Shown here one piece after another: positions 22,531-34,600 of a stretch of 64,000 nucleotides of DNA. The notes under the pieces were generated by a model. The model made no database searches and was not told the origin of the DNA. It worked only from the letters and a program-made list of their open reading frames with translations. The stretch is from NCBI RefSeq assembly GCF_029931775.1, contig NC_079318.1:79147614-79211613 (forward strand), written 5' to 3'. The DNA is from Euleptes europaea (lineage: Eukaryota > Chordata > Lepidosauria > Squamata > Sphaerodactylidae). The translations under genes were made by a program, and so were the position numbers. How positions within the stretch are numbered: position 1 is the stretch's first letter; every line of letters starts with the position of its first letter.

Positions 22531-22708
22531 CTCTCTACTAGCCAATGGCATTTCCAAGGGCTCTGGCCCTAGTTTCACACACACACCAAAGAGAAACTGC
22601 ATTCCCAAGAAACACAATGTGCACAACACATAAGCAAGAAAGCAACGCTCTGTGGCACAAGACAATCTTATGACACAGAAAGCTGGCTTGTATCTGAAAC
22701 CATTTGAC

Positions 22709-22780
22709 AGTGCAATCCTAAACAGGTCTACTCATAATCCTACTCAATGGGGTTCAGGCAAGTGGTTTTTGGATTGTACT
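22709..22780. repeat. Short palindromic MITE-like repeat
   Basis: GTGCAATCCTAAACAGGTCT and GGATTGTACT bracket the familiar TACTCAATGGGGTT block of a squamate non-autonomous DNA repeat. Related scraps are at 13590-13655 and 42163-42235. Confidence 0.5.
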
Positions 22781-24240
22781 GTAATGTGGATATTGATCAA
22801 CAGTATGGAACCAATTGGTGGAAGTAATAGCTTCTAGTGTTGCTAGTTTTGTTTTTTTCAAACACCTTTGTCCTTTTAGAAGGTGCATTGGTTAGATGTC
22901 TGCCCGCCATAAAACGAAAGGTGTAAAAACCTGACCAAAACATTTGAACTGCAACTGTAATTATTCAGGGTGGATTAATATGGAACAAAAGTGCAATACG
23001 GTCTTTGCGGGAGGTCTGACTTCTGGCTCTAATAAATTGAGTTATTCATTGCATCTGGTAACTACAACAATAATAAACATGGTTTGTCCTACTGTGGACA
23101 GTTGCATTGGGCAACCAGGCGTTTCCTGCTACATGGCAGTGTTGCTAAGGTCTATGTTGCTCTTTATTAGATGGCTATCCAAACTCTAGGAGGCATAAGG
23201 AAGTTTTAGGATCCTGTGGAATGCATTTATCAGATTCCTTCTTTTTTTGCAGTGTGCTAGCACTCACATTGTGTGTTGATTCCTTTGCCTTATTTCCTTT
23301 TGTGAGCTCTGACAGACCCAGGCAACCCTGAAAAGCCTCAGTGTATTCTTTGCAATAAAATCTTTGCAGCAGAAACTTCCGTTAAGTCTTTCAGGCACTC
23401 GCATCTTTAAAAACTTGTTGCAGGCAGAAACCCAGCTGGTGCAGCCTCTGCATCTGTTGGATTCCATCCTGCAAAGGCTCAAGAGCTCAGCCTAACACCA
23501 GCCACCTCCTTAAGAAGACCAAGTCTAAGATGGCAATGGAGGGGTTGAAGGGAGAAGAGGGACACACAGCAACAAACAGCCTTAGCCTTTGGCATTTTAT
23601 TAAAAGCCATTTTTGGCCACCTCTCTAAAATAGTAATTCCAGAGGGGTAAAAAAAGTTTAGTGGCACCTTAAAAGACTAGAAAAAGGTGAGTCAACAGTG
23701 CCCTTCTGCTATCTACATTGTGTCTACCCAGCAGAATAAACTGACACAAGTCTGACCATTAAAACTCACTGATATCCAGAAACTAGAGGGGGGGGGCATT
23801 TTAATTTTCCAGGCCGTACTGTTGCAGATTGAATGGTCACTGTTCTACAAAAACTCTTCAAGGGAGAATCCAGTGTGATTTTAATATGATCTTTACATCA
23901 GACTTGGATTTCCTTACTCACAACAGCTGTTAACAGCTCAGCATAGCCCACCTTTTACAGATGTTAAATGATTCTTCTTACCATATTATAATTCTTTACA
24001 GATATCAATTTTCCTGGGCTGTACCCTGCACCTTCCTTGATTATATCCCGTTAAACTTTATCTCTATCTTTTGATTAGACTTTATCTCTATCTTTAGCTC
24101 TAGCCCTGCCCATCTTCTACGATTAGGAATGGATTTATTACTGCTTTGACTAGATCTTTCTGTACCTGCAGGCCACGAGAGGCTGGAATCTCTCCTACTG
24201 TGCGTTATGTGTAACAGCCACATTCGTTTCAGTCCCAGCG
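22781..24240. other. DRAP1-C11orf68 intergenic stretch without recognised gene
   Basis: About 1.4 kb of AT-leaning sequence. Only short dispersed-repeat scraps (for example GTAGCACCTTAAAAGACTAG-like bases near 23662) and no conserved coding segment were seen on either strand. Confidence 0.35.
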
Positions 24241-24242
24241 TG

Positions 24243-24541
24243 GAGCCAGTGTGGTGTAGTGGTTAAGAGCGGTGGTTTGGAGCGGTGGACTCTGATCTGG
24301 AGAACGGGTTTGATTCCCCACTCCTCCACATGAGCGGCGGAGGCTAATCTGGTGAACTGGATTTCTTTCCCCACTCCTCCACACGAAGCCAGCTGGGTGA
24401 CCTTGGGCTAGTCACAGTTCTCCCAGCCCCACCTACCTCGCAGGGTGTCTGCTGTGGGGAGGGGAAGGGAAGGTGATGGTAAGCCGGTTTGAGTCGCCCT
24501 TAAGTGGTAGAGAAAGTCAGAATATAAAAAACTCTTCTTCC
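24243..24541 (+). mobile_element. Squam1-type SINE, full length, plus orientation
   Basis: Head AGCCAGTGTGGTGTAGTGG, box-B-like GGGTTTGATTCCCC, internal CTCCACATGAGCGG, CAGGGTGTCTGCTGTGGGGA, and tail AAAACTCTTCTTCC. A short 3' piece of a 5S-type/Bov-B-tailed SINE (CGGCTGCGACTTGAGGGCAC) follows at about 24648. Confidence 0.92.
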
Positions 24542-24699
24542 TTTTACCGGGACTCACACATCAGTGATTTGCAACAGGCCCTTCCCTAAAACAACTCCCC
24601 CCAGCCCCTCCCTTTATATAACCTTTGGTTATAAAGTGTTCTGTAAAGTCGGCTGCGACTTGAGGGCACTTCACACACACAAAGTGATTGTACACTAAA

Positions 24700-25017
24700 G
24701 AAGAGATCCTGACTCACAACCGTTTATGCGGGAAAACAGTGATAGTCTAGAGATAAACTTGCTGGTAAACGGGCACACCGGGCGTCGCAGCTCCCCAGCC
24801 GACTCTATGGCGCACGGCCTAATTTTGATTGGCTATTGCGGCAGCGACCAAACGTCACTCAACAGCGGAAATCCTAAGAAGGCGGCCTCGGGCCCGAGAC
24901 CAAAAGGGGACGACTCTTATGCTGAAACGGAAGTAGACCTTATCCGCGGCTTTCAAGATGAAATCAGGTCAAAACTAAAGGATGTCAACATAGAGAGGCC
25001 AAAGCCTAGAGCGGCGG
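24700..25017. other. CpG-containing, promoter-like stretch with an incidental open frame
   Basis: CpG density is higher than in the flanks; there is an inverted CCAAT box (GATTGGCT, about 24829), a second CCAAT (GGCCAATCACGG) just past the SINE at about 25360, and ETS-like CGGAAGT. An open frame of about 100 codons starts at 24726 but has no recognisable family and ends at a stop created just past the SINE insertion point. Perhaps an upstream part of the C11orf68 promoter. Confidence 0.35.
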
Positions 25018-25029
25018 TGTTCTACACAT

Positions 25030-25335
25030 GGTCAAGGTAAGGTAAAGGCCCCCTGTGCAAGCACCGGGTCATTCCTGACCCATGGGGTGACGTCACATCC
25101 CGACGTTTCCAAGGCAGACTTGGTTTGCGGGGTGGTCTGCCAGTGCCTTCCCCAGTCATCTGCCCTTTACCCCCAGCAAGCTGGGTCCCCATTTCACCGA
25201 CCTCGGAAGGATGGAAGGCTGAGTCAAGCTTGAGCCGGCGACCTGAAACCGACTTCCGTCGGGATCGAACTCAGGTCGTGAGCAGAACGTTTGACTGCAG
25301 TACTGCAGCTTTACCACTCTGCGCCACGGGGCTCC
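25030..25335 (-). mobile_element. Sauria-type SINE (tRNA head, Bov-B-like tail), 12-bp target duplication
   Basis: On the minus strand: head GAGCCCCGTGGCGCAGAGTG, box B GAGTTCGATCCCGACGG, body AGATGACTGGGGAAGGCACT, tail GGGGGCCTTTACCTTACC. It is flanked by exact 12-base duplications TGTTCTACACAT at 25018-25029 and 25336-25347, so it is a fairly young insertion. Confidence 0.92.
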
Positions 25336-25378
25336 TGTTCTACACATAAACCGTGGCCAATCACGGCCTCCGAGGTGT

Positions 25379-25560
25379 TATATCTATCTATCTATCTATC
25401 TAATTTTTATATCTATCTATATATTATTATATATATATATATATATATATAAAATAATATATAGATATAAAAATGATATATCTATATATATAGATATAAA
25501 ATGATATAGATAGGTAGATAGAGTGAATATCTATCTATATCTATCTATATATATGGATGT
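25379..25560. repeat. Compound TATC/TA microsatellite
   Basis: Runs of TATC, then TATA, then ATAG units form a partly palindromic AT-rich stretch directly upstream of the C11orf68 CpG island. Confidence 0.9.
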
Positions 25561-25589
25561 TTAAATCGTGCGTCATTCTGTTCTTGGAG

Positions 25590-26030
25590 CGGAAAGCCCA
25601 AATAACGAGAAACGCAAAGACCTCAACGCTCCGCAGAGACCGTTACCGTTTCCTGTTCCACTCTTATCACTTCCGGGGTCTGCCTCGGGCGTCGCCCGGC
25701 TGCGTTAGTAAGGTAACTGCGCGCGGGTGAGGTGTGTTGGGCGACGACCCGAATCCCTGGGCCCCGCCTTTGGGCCTGCCTCGTGGACGTTTGCTCCCCC
25801 GCTACGAGGACAAAGGGAACCCTGCGTGTCCAGAGGGGCCTGATGCGCACCACGCGCTCCCTTTTCCCCACAGCCTTGCGGAGGAGGGAGGGAGGCACCT
25901 TCGCAGAGCCCTTCCCCGCTGAGCCTGGGGGGCGAAGCGGCGGTCGCGTCTGTCGCGGCTTCCGCCTGGGGAGCAAGGCAGGCCCTCCCGAGCGCCCAGC
26001 CCGGAGCCTTGCTTCCGGCATGGTCTCGCT
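25590..26030 (+). promoter_or_regulatory. C11orf68: C11orf68 CpG island promoter with probable non-coding exon 1
   Basis: A short CpG-rich island starts just after an AT microsatellite. It contains an ETS-type site (CACTTCCGG, near 25667) and a good splice donor, TAAG|GTAACT, with the exon ending at 25712. The coding exon begins after the acceptor at 27449-27451, so 25.65-25.71 kb is the most likely non-coding first exon. This is inferred from position, CpG density and the donor; no transcript evidence is available here. Confidence 0.55.
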
Positions 26031-26136
26031 GAACGCTTTCCCTTTTGTCTGCACCTGCCGCACTTGCAGTCTGAAGCTCGTAATACTAGCCTGCCTTACA
26101 GGGTTGTTGGAAGGGTTACTGTCATAGTACATGTAG

Positions 26137-26677
26137 AAAAGGGCCAGAGTCCGGTAGCACCTTAAAGACTAACAAAAATATTTTCTGGTAGGGTATGAGC
26201 TTTCGTGAGCCACAGCTCAAGTGAGCTGTGGTTCACGAAAGCTCATACCCTACCAGGAAATATTCTTGTTAGTTGCTGGCGAAACGTCAGGAAAGAAAAT
26301 TCCAAGACCACGGTTACACAGCCCGGATAACCTACAAGAACCAATTCTTGTTAGTCTTTAAGGTGAGCTGTGGTTCATGAAGAAGTGAGCTGTGGTTCAC
26401 GAAAGCTCATACCCTACCAGGAAATATTCTTGTTAGTCTTGAAGGTGAGCTGTGGTTCACGAAGAAATGAGCTGTGGTTCACGAAAGCCCATACCCTACC
26501 AGGAAATATTCTTGTTAGTCTTGAAGGTGAGCTGTGGTTCACTAAGAAGTGAGCTGTGGTTCACGAAAGCTCATACCCTACCAGGAAATATTCTTGTTAG
26601 TCTTTAAGGTGCTACTGGACTCTTGCCCTTTTCTACTACTGCAGACAGACTAACACGGCGACCCACTGCAAGTTATT
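26137..26677. mobile_element. Composite retroposed insertion with internal ~81-bp tandem array and 15-bp target duplication
   Basis: The insertion is bounded by GTCATAGTACATGTA on both sides (26122-26136 and 26678-26692). Inside are an inverted half (AGTCCGGTAGCACCTTAAAG ... CTTTCGTGAGCCACAG), a fragment of the Penelope-like terminal repeat (26271-26341, GCTGGCGAAACGTCAGG), then about three tandem units containing GTGAGCTGTGGTTCACGAAA and TTCTTGTTAGTCTTGAAGG, and the common 3' end CAGACTAACACGGCGACC. Lies in the inferred C11orf68 intron 1. Confidence 0.8.
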
Positions 26678-26811
26678 GTCATAGTACATGTATGAGGTGC
26701 TTTGAACATTGAAAGAAGCGAATATGCCATATTGTTGCCAAAACAAAAGTCCTATCTGACCAACTGAAATATCACAACGCAGCATTAGACTTTCTCACAA
26801 TTCATGATCAA

Positions 26812-26813
<2 letters not shown>

Positions 26814-26846
<33 letters not shown>

Positions 26847-26886
26847 ATATAAATAAATAAATAAAATATAATATCTATAAATAAAT
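26814..26886. repeat. (GT)n microsatellite with adjoining AT-rich repeat
   Basis: About 15 GT units, then TATAAATAAATAAATAAAAT-type sequence. Confidence 0.95.
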
Positions 26887-27463
26887 GTGTTGGGAATGTT
26901 GTTTTGATCATGTTTGTTTCCTTATAAATAAAACTTACTTAGGTGCATGTAAATTCATTTCTCTTTGCTGCTGCTGTGTTTGTATTTATTTGATCAAGTG
27001 CAGCCAGTGGCTCTGGAGAAATTCTCTCTCACTCTTACGTCCCATCCTTCTTCCATTTTATCGGTACAGTAACCCTGTGAAGTGGTGGCTTGGCCTGAGT
27101 ACTGATGCCCAAGAAAGGCTGTTAACCCTCCTTCCTCACTCCAAATTCAACACTCTGGCCACTACAACCCATTGTCCAGCCATTTTGAATGGTTTGTTCT
27201 GAAAAGAGCCTGAGACCCAAACTTATGCAAAGACTGTACTTTCTAACCACAACTCAATTTAAACACTGGACTTTTTAGTTGATGGCCTCCTCTATGGCTT
27301 AGCCATCAGTTCTTCCAGCTTTCCCAAGGGAAAGAAGAGTTGGTTACAGTAATGTAGAAACGTGATTGAACTAGACTAGGCAGGATCTGATGGGCTGCCT
27401 TCATCTGCATTGGGTTTATGACATTCTGCTTTTCCCTCTTCTAAATACCAGGTACTTTGCTGA

Positions 27464-28204
<741 letters not shown>

Positions 28205-29200
28205 CTCGTCCCCTTGATGTGCTCACTTCCCATGGGATGGTGCTATTACCAGGAACTACAAGTCCCAGCATGCAGTGCTCACTTTTGTTTAACTTAGAGA
28301 CCAAGATACTTCCAAGCAGCTGCTGGGAGGAGCCCTTGCGAACCACAGGCCGTCAGGGATGCAGCCTTTATGGATGGGATTTCCATATGCTCCACCCATG
28401 CGTTTGCTCTTGTTAGCCTGTGTGCCGAAGGATCTATTGGCACGGTGCCACAGGATGGACATTTCATTTGTCTCTTAAAAGTGAACTTGTAACCAGCACG
28501 TGCTGCCCTCCATTTCTCAGAATCTGCTAATGTGCATTTTTGCACTTTTGCCTCTGTTGCCTGTGAGTATCCCACCATAATGCCTCAGGGGGCAGTGACT
28601 CCAGGCTCCTGTGCTTTCTTTGGTACTAAGCCTCTCACAGCTGCAGCCCTCCCCCTATGGTGGATCAGCGGACAGATTGCTTTGGGGTCAAAAAGGGACG
28701 ACACAGTAAGTCAAGCGATCAACTTAGGATGATGGAGCAGTATGCAGGCTATCATCACGGAGCTGTTCTTCTGGCGGAATAGTCTTTCATCCTGTATTCT
28801 GTTAAACTTGAAAATGCATATGCTCAGATGATAGGCTGGCTGAACAGGTCTTTGCACTTAACTTTCTCTCGTGGGGGACGGTGATCTGTTTACAAAATAG
28901 CTGGAAAATGATGCCAGCTTCAGTCTCTCTGATGGAATGGGATTTAGCTTTTGGGGAGAAGCTTAAACGTAGCCTTCTCTCCACCTCCTGCATGTGCACA
29001 GACTGTTGGTACTAGCCTCCCTTGGGGGATGCTAAACATGTATGGAGACTCACTGTTAAGCGAAACACTCCTCCTTTGGTCAAAGAGGAGGTGGATCTCG
29101 CACACGTGTCCTGTGGAGGATGTGGAAAATAAGTTTGGTTCATTGAGGCATTCACTTGTGAAATGGGTTGAAAATAAAGTGACTTTTTTTTCCCTCCTCT
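28205..29200 (+). other. C11orf68: C11orf68 3' UTR with poly(A) signal
   Basis: After the stop codon there is about 970 bases of low-repeat sequence ending in AATAAA (29173-29178) followed by a T-rich stretch (GACTTTTTTTTCCC), a typical cleavage context. No gene, SINE or MITE was recognised in it. Confidence 0.6.
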
Positions 29201-30394
29201 GGCCCCGTGTGTGTGTGAGCTGAGAAGGAAAGGAACTCAGGATGCCTGGAATTTGTCCTCAGCTGTTCTAGCTTGCAGTGTGTAAAGTGGCTAACTTGCA
29301 GAACCCTAGTGGGAGTCAAAATGCATTAAACGTTTTAGATTGCTTACCCTTGCTGAAGTTTTTTTTTTTTAGTTGGGATGGGGAGGTGAGGCTATAGTTA
29401 AAGACTTACATTCTATACCTATTCATTATCCAAATCAGCCAGGAATAAACTCCTCCCCTTTCCCATAGTCATCATTTGCTACAGAATCCCATTCCAAGTA
29501 GCATTTTCTTTGGCTCGCTATTAGCTCAGGAAATGTTTCTGTAACTTTCCAGTAACACGGGTTTTTTGTTGTGACTGCACAGGGGCCAACACGATTAAAA
29601 AGTATCAGTGCTGATTTCTCCACTTCTGGTAGCTGGGATCTGCCTCTCATAAAGCAAAAGCCATCTCAGTGAACTACATGAGCTTCCCTAGCTCTGTTTC
29701 AGCTGAAGTCACTTGCTCCCAAAACAGGCTGGAGAGGAAGTAGCTTTGGCTAATACAGGGCCCAGTTAGGCACAAGCTTAGTCTGGCTGTTCTTGCGTCA
29801 TCTTGTGTTCTGGAAGAAAGAGTCAGGCCTGTATGTGGTCCAGGATTCTATGAGAGCCAAGTCCAATAGACAGACTTGTTTTCCGCTAAAAGAAAGAGCG
29901 GCTCCACATTAGCTTATGGTTAACCGTGGGCGTGCCTGTTGGGGCATCCTGCAGCAGCAGCAGCTAAACAAGACTTGCAGGGATTGGGAAAGGGGGCTTT
30001 GCTACTATCTCCCTCTCCTCCTGACAACTAGGAAGGATGAGCACAGAAATGCTGCATAGGCAACCTTGAACCATTTAGGTGGAACACAGAATCAAGCTGT
30101 GCTGCAGGAAAGGTCTAGGAAGAGCTTGGCTGCAGTCCTTATAGGCTGACATTCCCTCTCCCAGTGTATGGCTTGCCAGCAGCTAGAGACCCGCTTGTCA
30201 GTCCTGGGCACGTGTTGGTATCTCGCCTCCACAGACCTTTACCAATACTGGCTTGAGAGAACAGGCTGCCAGCAGTCTGGAAGCCAACACGTGGCACACG
30301 TTTCCCTGCTGCTCCCAGGGCTGTGGTTGGATTTTTCCCCAGGTGGTTGTTCCAGGAGAATCTCAAATATCCCAGCCATGAGATAAACAGCCTG
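29201..30394. other. Short gap between the convergent C11orf68 and RELA genes
   Basis: About 1.2 kb between the two inferred poly(A) sites. I see no gene, no recognisable SINE, LINE or MITE, and only a T10 run near 29360. It is notably repeat-poor compared with the rest of the window. Confidence 0.4.
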
Positions 30395-31640
30395 GTAGAA
30401 TGTTCTTCAGTTTATTAAGAGCTTGCTATATAGAAAACAGTGAGGGCACCCAGTTCCGATACAAAGAGAAAATAGGCAATCCTGATAGTAAAAGCCCTTC
30501 AGTGGTCAAGCATTTTTAGCCCCAAACCCCTCAAAATAGTATAACACAAACAAGGCAAAGAAATTGGGTGGGTAGGTGCAGACACCGCTACTCATGGAAC
30601 ACTCCAGCAGTGCCCAGCCATACTCCTTCCCCAAACCCTTCAAATGTAAGCACCTACATAGGTTGAGGGGCTTCTTTCCCTTTCTAGAAGTCAGCTAGGA
30701 TCCTAGCTCAGTCAGTTTTATCTGGGTGTGTGTGTGAGGATGCTGTCCCCTACCATCACCTCTCATGTGACCCTAGTTTTTTTGCTTCTGGTGAGGAGGA
30801 ACTTGGATTAGGAAGCCAAGAAGATACCAGGTGTCCATTGCCTGTGGAATGGGGTGATGGCACACCTGGAGATTTCTTCCATTCATCCTAGCTAACCTTC
30901 TGTGTAAGGTAATTGAAGGGAACTGGCAGTTCTCCAGCTCATGTGGCGGAGTGGGGAATCAAATCTGGTTCTCCAGATTTAAGGCATTTCAGCTAAAAAA
31001 TAATTAAAAATCAGCAAACCATTTTCAGACAAGTATGAATTAGGTCTTCCATGTAACTGTCTCATCACGGAGACACTAAATTTGCCCAACCCTTTCCCCT
31101 CCTGTTCTGAGGAAGAACTGTGTGATAGATACTAAGAGTTGCATTTACTGAGAAGCTGCTTGTTGTGTAGTTCTTAAAGGCACAAGAAATCTGTCAGAAG
31201 TAAAGGCGTCAGCAACACTAGCCAGTTGATATAAAAATACCCATCCAAGTAACAATCGGGATGGGGTGCAATCCCCCTCTCCCTTCCCTTGCAAAAAATA
31301 TTAACACACGCATATCTGGAAGAGAAACAGCCTCTGGGCTGAGTAGGGTAACAGCAGCCAACTACCCTAAGCAACCAGCCATTCCACTCCCAACATCTGG
31401 AAGAGTATCTGCCTCTGCCCAAATCCAGGCCACCTGCTTCCCCAAAATGGTGTAGAGTAGGTTAGATTTAAGTAGAACCTGTCCTAGTTCCAAGAAGACA
31501 GCTCACTAACCAAGTGGAGGGTGGCCCCATCCAGAAGTCTGGCTAGAAAAAGCCACCCAACGGGAGTACAAAATTGCAAATTCAGGTACAGGCAGAAGAT
31601 AGTCGGCATCTGAGCCCAAGTCCAGGGAGATAGCGTATTA
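30395..31640 (-). other. RELA: RELA 3' UTR with poly(A) signal
   Basis: Downstream of the RELA stop (31643-31641) the first good minus-strand AATAAA is the complement of TTTATT at 30411-30416, giving a 3' UTR of about 1.23 kb. Only a ~50-base scrap of a Squam1-type SINE (about 30920-30970) was recognised inside it. Confidence 0.5.
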
Positions 31641-34600
31641 TTAATTCAGCTGGTTCAGGAGAGAGTTCAAGTCCAGGTCCACCATGGAAGAGAAGCTGTC
31701 CTCGCCCGGAAGGGACCCCAAAATGCCATTGACAAAGTTGCTGGCCGAGCTGCTCCCTCCACCGCCATCGCCGCCACCAGCCTCCCCTTCTGCCCGCCGC
31801 TGGCTCACCAGGCGTGTGATGGACTCGGGATAGGTGAGCAGAGTGCCCTGGTTGTCTGGGAGAGATGTGGGGATGTTCCCCTCCGTGAGGAGCTGATGGA
31901 ATTCCGCCGTGTTGATCCCCTCCAGGCTGGTGTAGGGGGCGTCATCCAAGATCCCGCTGAGCTCCATGGCTCCCCCGTCCCCTCCCTCGAAGTGAAGGTG
32001 CAGGATTGCGTCTGCAATGCTGGTCTCCGCCTCGGACTCGGAGGGCTGGACCCTCTGGGACACACCCAGGCCTGACAGGTCTTCCAGGTTTACCGTGCTG
32101 AAGCCAGGCTGCATGGCTGTTGCCGGAGGAGGGGCGTAGCTGGGCCCAGGGAAGGAGAAGCCCGGGGGAGGCTGGGCCATGGTCTGTGGTTTTGTGAGGG
32201 ATGAGGGGAGTTGCCCTGCAGCCCCCAAGAGCCCTGGAACACCTGCAAAAGAATGGGAAAAGATTAGGGCAGGTGAAAGCCACCTAACAGTGTCAGGCTT
32301 GCGTGCTACACATCTGATGTAAGGTAAAGGAAAGCACGATTAGAAAGAGGGAAGGGGGAAAAAAGACAGGCATGTAGCAGCACAAGCTTTCCAAGCAGAT
32401 CCATTCTCAATCAGTTGAGGAGGAGGAGGAAAAGGAAGAAGAAGAAGAGTTGGTTTTTATATGCCGACTTTTTCTACCACTTAAGAATCAAAGTGACTTA
32501 CAATCACCTTCCTTCCCCTCCCCACAACAGACACCCTGTGAGGTAGGTGGGGCTGAGAGAGCTGTGACTAGCCCAAGGTCACTCAGGTGGCTTCATGTGG
32601 AGGAGTGGGGAATCAAACCCGGTTCTCCAGATCAGAGTCCACCACTCCAAACCACTGTTCTTAACCACTACACCACTCTGGCTCTCAAGAGGTCAAGTCT
32701 GATGGAATGTTCTGAAGGGATGAAATGAAGGGGCTCCTTACCACCAGTGTTGGGCCGGGCCGAACCATGCTTTGGAACAGCGATGCGGCGTGGGGAGCGG
32801 GAATCCGGGAGGGTAACTAGTGGGGAGAAAGGGAAAAAAATGGGTGGAACAGAAAACAGCCTTGTATGTTGTTTTGAATGGCTTATGGCTAAAGAAATAT
32901 ATTTTGATAGGAACCTGGAAGTTCATCCTCCCCCCCTCATACACAAAGACAACTTGCTGCACTTTAGGGAACTCCATGGTAACTCCCACCCCCTTCTGCA
33001 GCTCCTTCCACACAACCCCCCCTTTATTTCAGTTCTACCCACTTCATCATTTTCACACAGCTCCCGTTCTTCCCTCCCGGCACAAGTTCCCTCCCTACCT
33101 GTAAAGGGCGCTTTCTGCACAAAGTTCTTGAAGGTCCCAAGCGTTCGTTTGCGTTTCTCCTCAATGCGATGGAAATCACCTGCCAAGAAAGACAACAATC
33201 TGCTCAGATGTATTCCAACGCAATTTCTAAAATGACAACAGTGTCAGGAATTTGAGTCCACCTGGCTAATCCTTTAAAAGTGTAGCTCATGAGAGGTTCT
33301 ATTATTTTTTGTTCCATTTTAAAATTATTTGATGGTTTTCTGCTGTACAGAATTATTTTTTTAGAAAAAATAGTGAAAAGTACCGTATTTTTCCGTGTAT
33401 AAGACAACTCTTTTTTCTGCAAAATTTAGCCCCAAAATTAGGGCGACCGATTTGAACGCCGGACACTAGCCTGCCAGGGCAACAGGACTCTTTCCCGCTC
33501 GCTCTCTTTCCCCACCCAATAGCTGATGGGTGGAGAAAGAGAGCGAGTGGGGAAAGAGGCCAGTGGACCTGGCCGGCGTTCAAACCAGTCGCTGCTGCCC
33601 CACCCGTCAGCTGTCAGGCTGGGTGGGCGACACCCAGTTTGAAAGCCAGACACCAGCCGGCCAGGGTGACAGGACTCTTTCGCCCTATAAGATGCCCCCA
33701 TGTATAAGATGACCCCTATTTTTTCTTAATTTTGGGTTAAAAAAATAGAGGTTGTCTTATACTTGGGGACGTCTTATAGACGGAAAAATACGGTACATAC
33801 AGCCTTTGCTGATATTTTTTGGGAAGGATTCTTTTGGATTCTTTTCCTACTAGAACAACATAGTTACCTGCAATTTTTGTGTGTGCAGGCACTTTAATTA
33901 TTTCATGTTATTAAGCCTGAGATACCTGGGGGTTGCTTGTTTTTAGTAGTACTAAGCACTTTGTACATGTTCAGAAGCTCTCTCTCAGCAAGTTCAGGAG
34001 CTGGAGCTTTAGCACTGAAAATAAAGAGGGTCAGAATCCTGCCTCGGGTTGCAGCTGGTCCCTATGAAAGGGAAGAATTCTGTTTCTCCTGCCGAACTCA
34101 TTGGATACAGGAATTTCCAACAGAAGTCTGTTGAGCCTCTGCCTAAAAGTTTTCAGCGAGAGAGAAGGCTCTTCTTCTCACTCCGGAACAGGTGGGTAAT
34201 GTCCAAGGGAACAGTGGTAGCTTAAATCCCTACAGAAGTGGAATTGTGTCCGTGATGAAGTACTTGACCCCAACCCAGCTTCAGCAGTAGAATCATAGAG
34301 TTGGGTCATACAGGCCATCAAGTCCAACCCCCTGCTCAATGTAGGATCAGCCTAAAGCATCCCTGACAAGTGATTGTCCAGCCGCTGCTTGAAGACTGCC
34401 AGTGAAGGGGAGCACCTCTCTAGGCGGCCTATTCCACTGCTGAACAACTCTCACTGTAAACAATTTTTGTCCCTAATATCTAGCCATAATTTATACCCAT
34501 TATTGCGAGTCCTATCATTTGCTATGAGCCCCGTGGCGCAGAGTGGAAAGCTGCAGTACTGCAGTCAAAAGCTCTGCTCACAACCTGAGTTCGATCCCGA

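Noticed and set aside
24726-25040. 104-codon open frame as a protein gene
   Set aside because: Its end is supplied by an inserted SINE and the uninterrupted frame stops at once beyond it; no homology recognised. Kept only as a promoter-like stretch.
26362-26600. CRISPR-like repeat array
   Set aside because: Units are directly tandem without unique spacers, lie inside a retroposed insertion, and the genome is eukaryotic.
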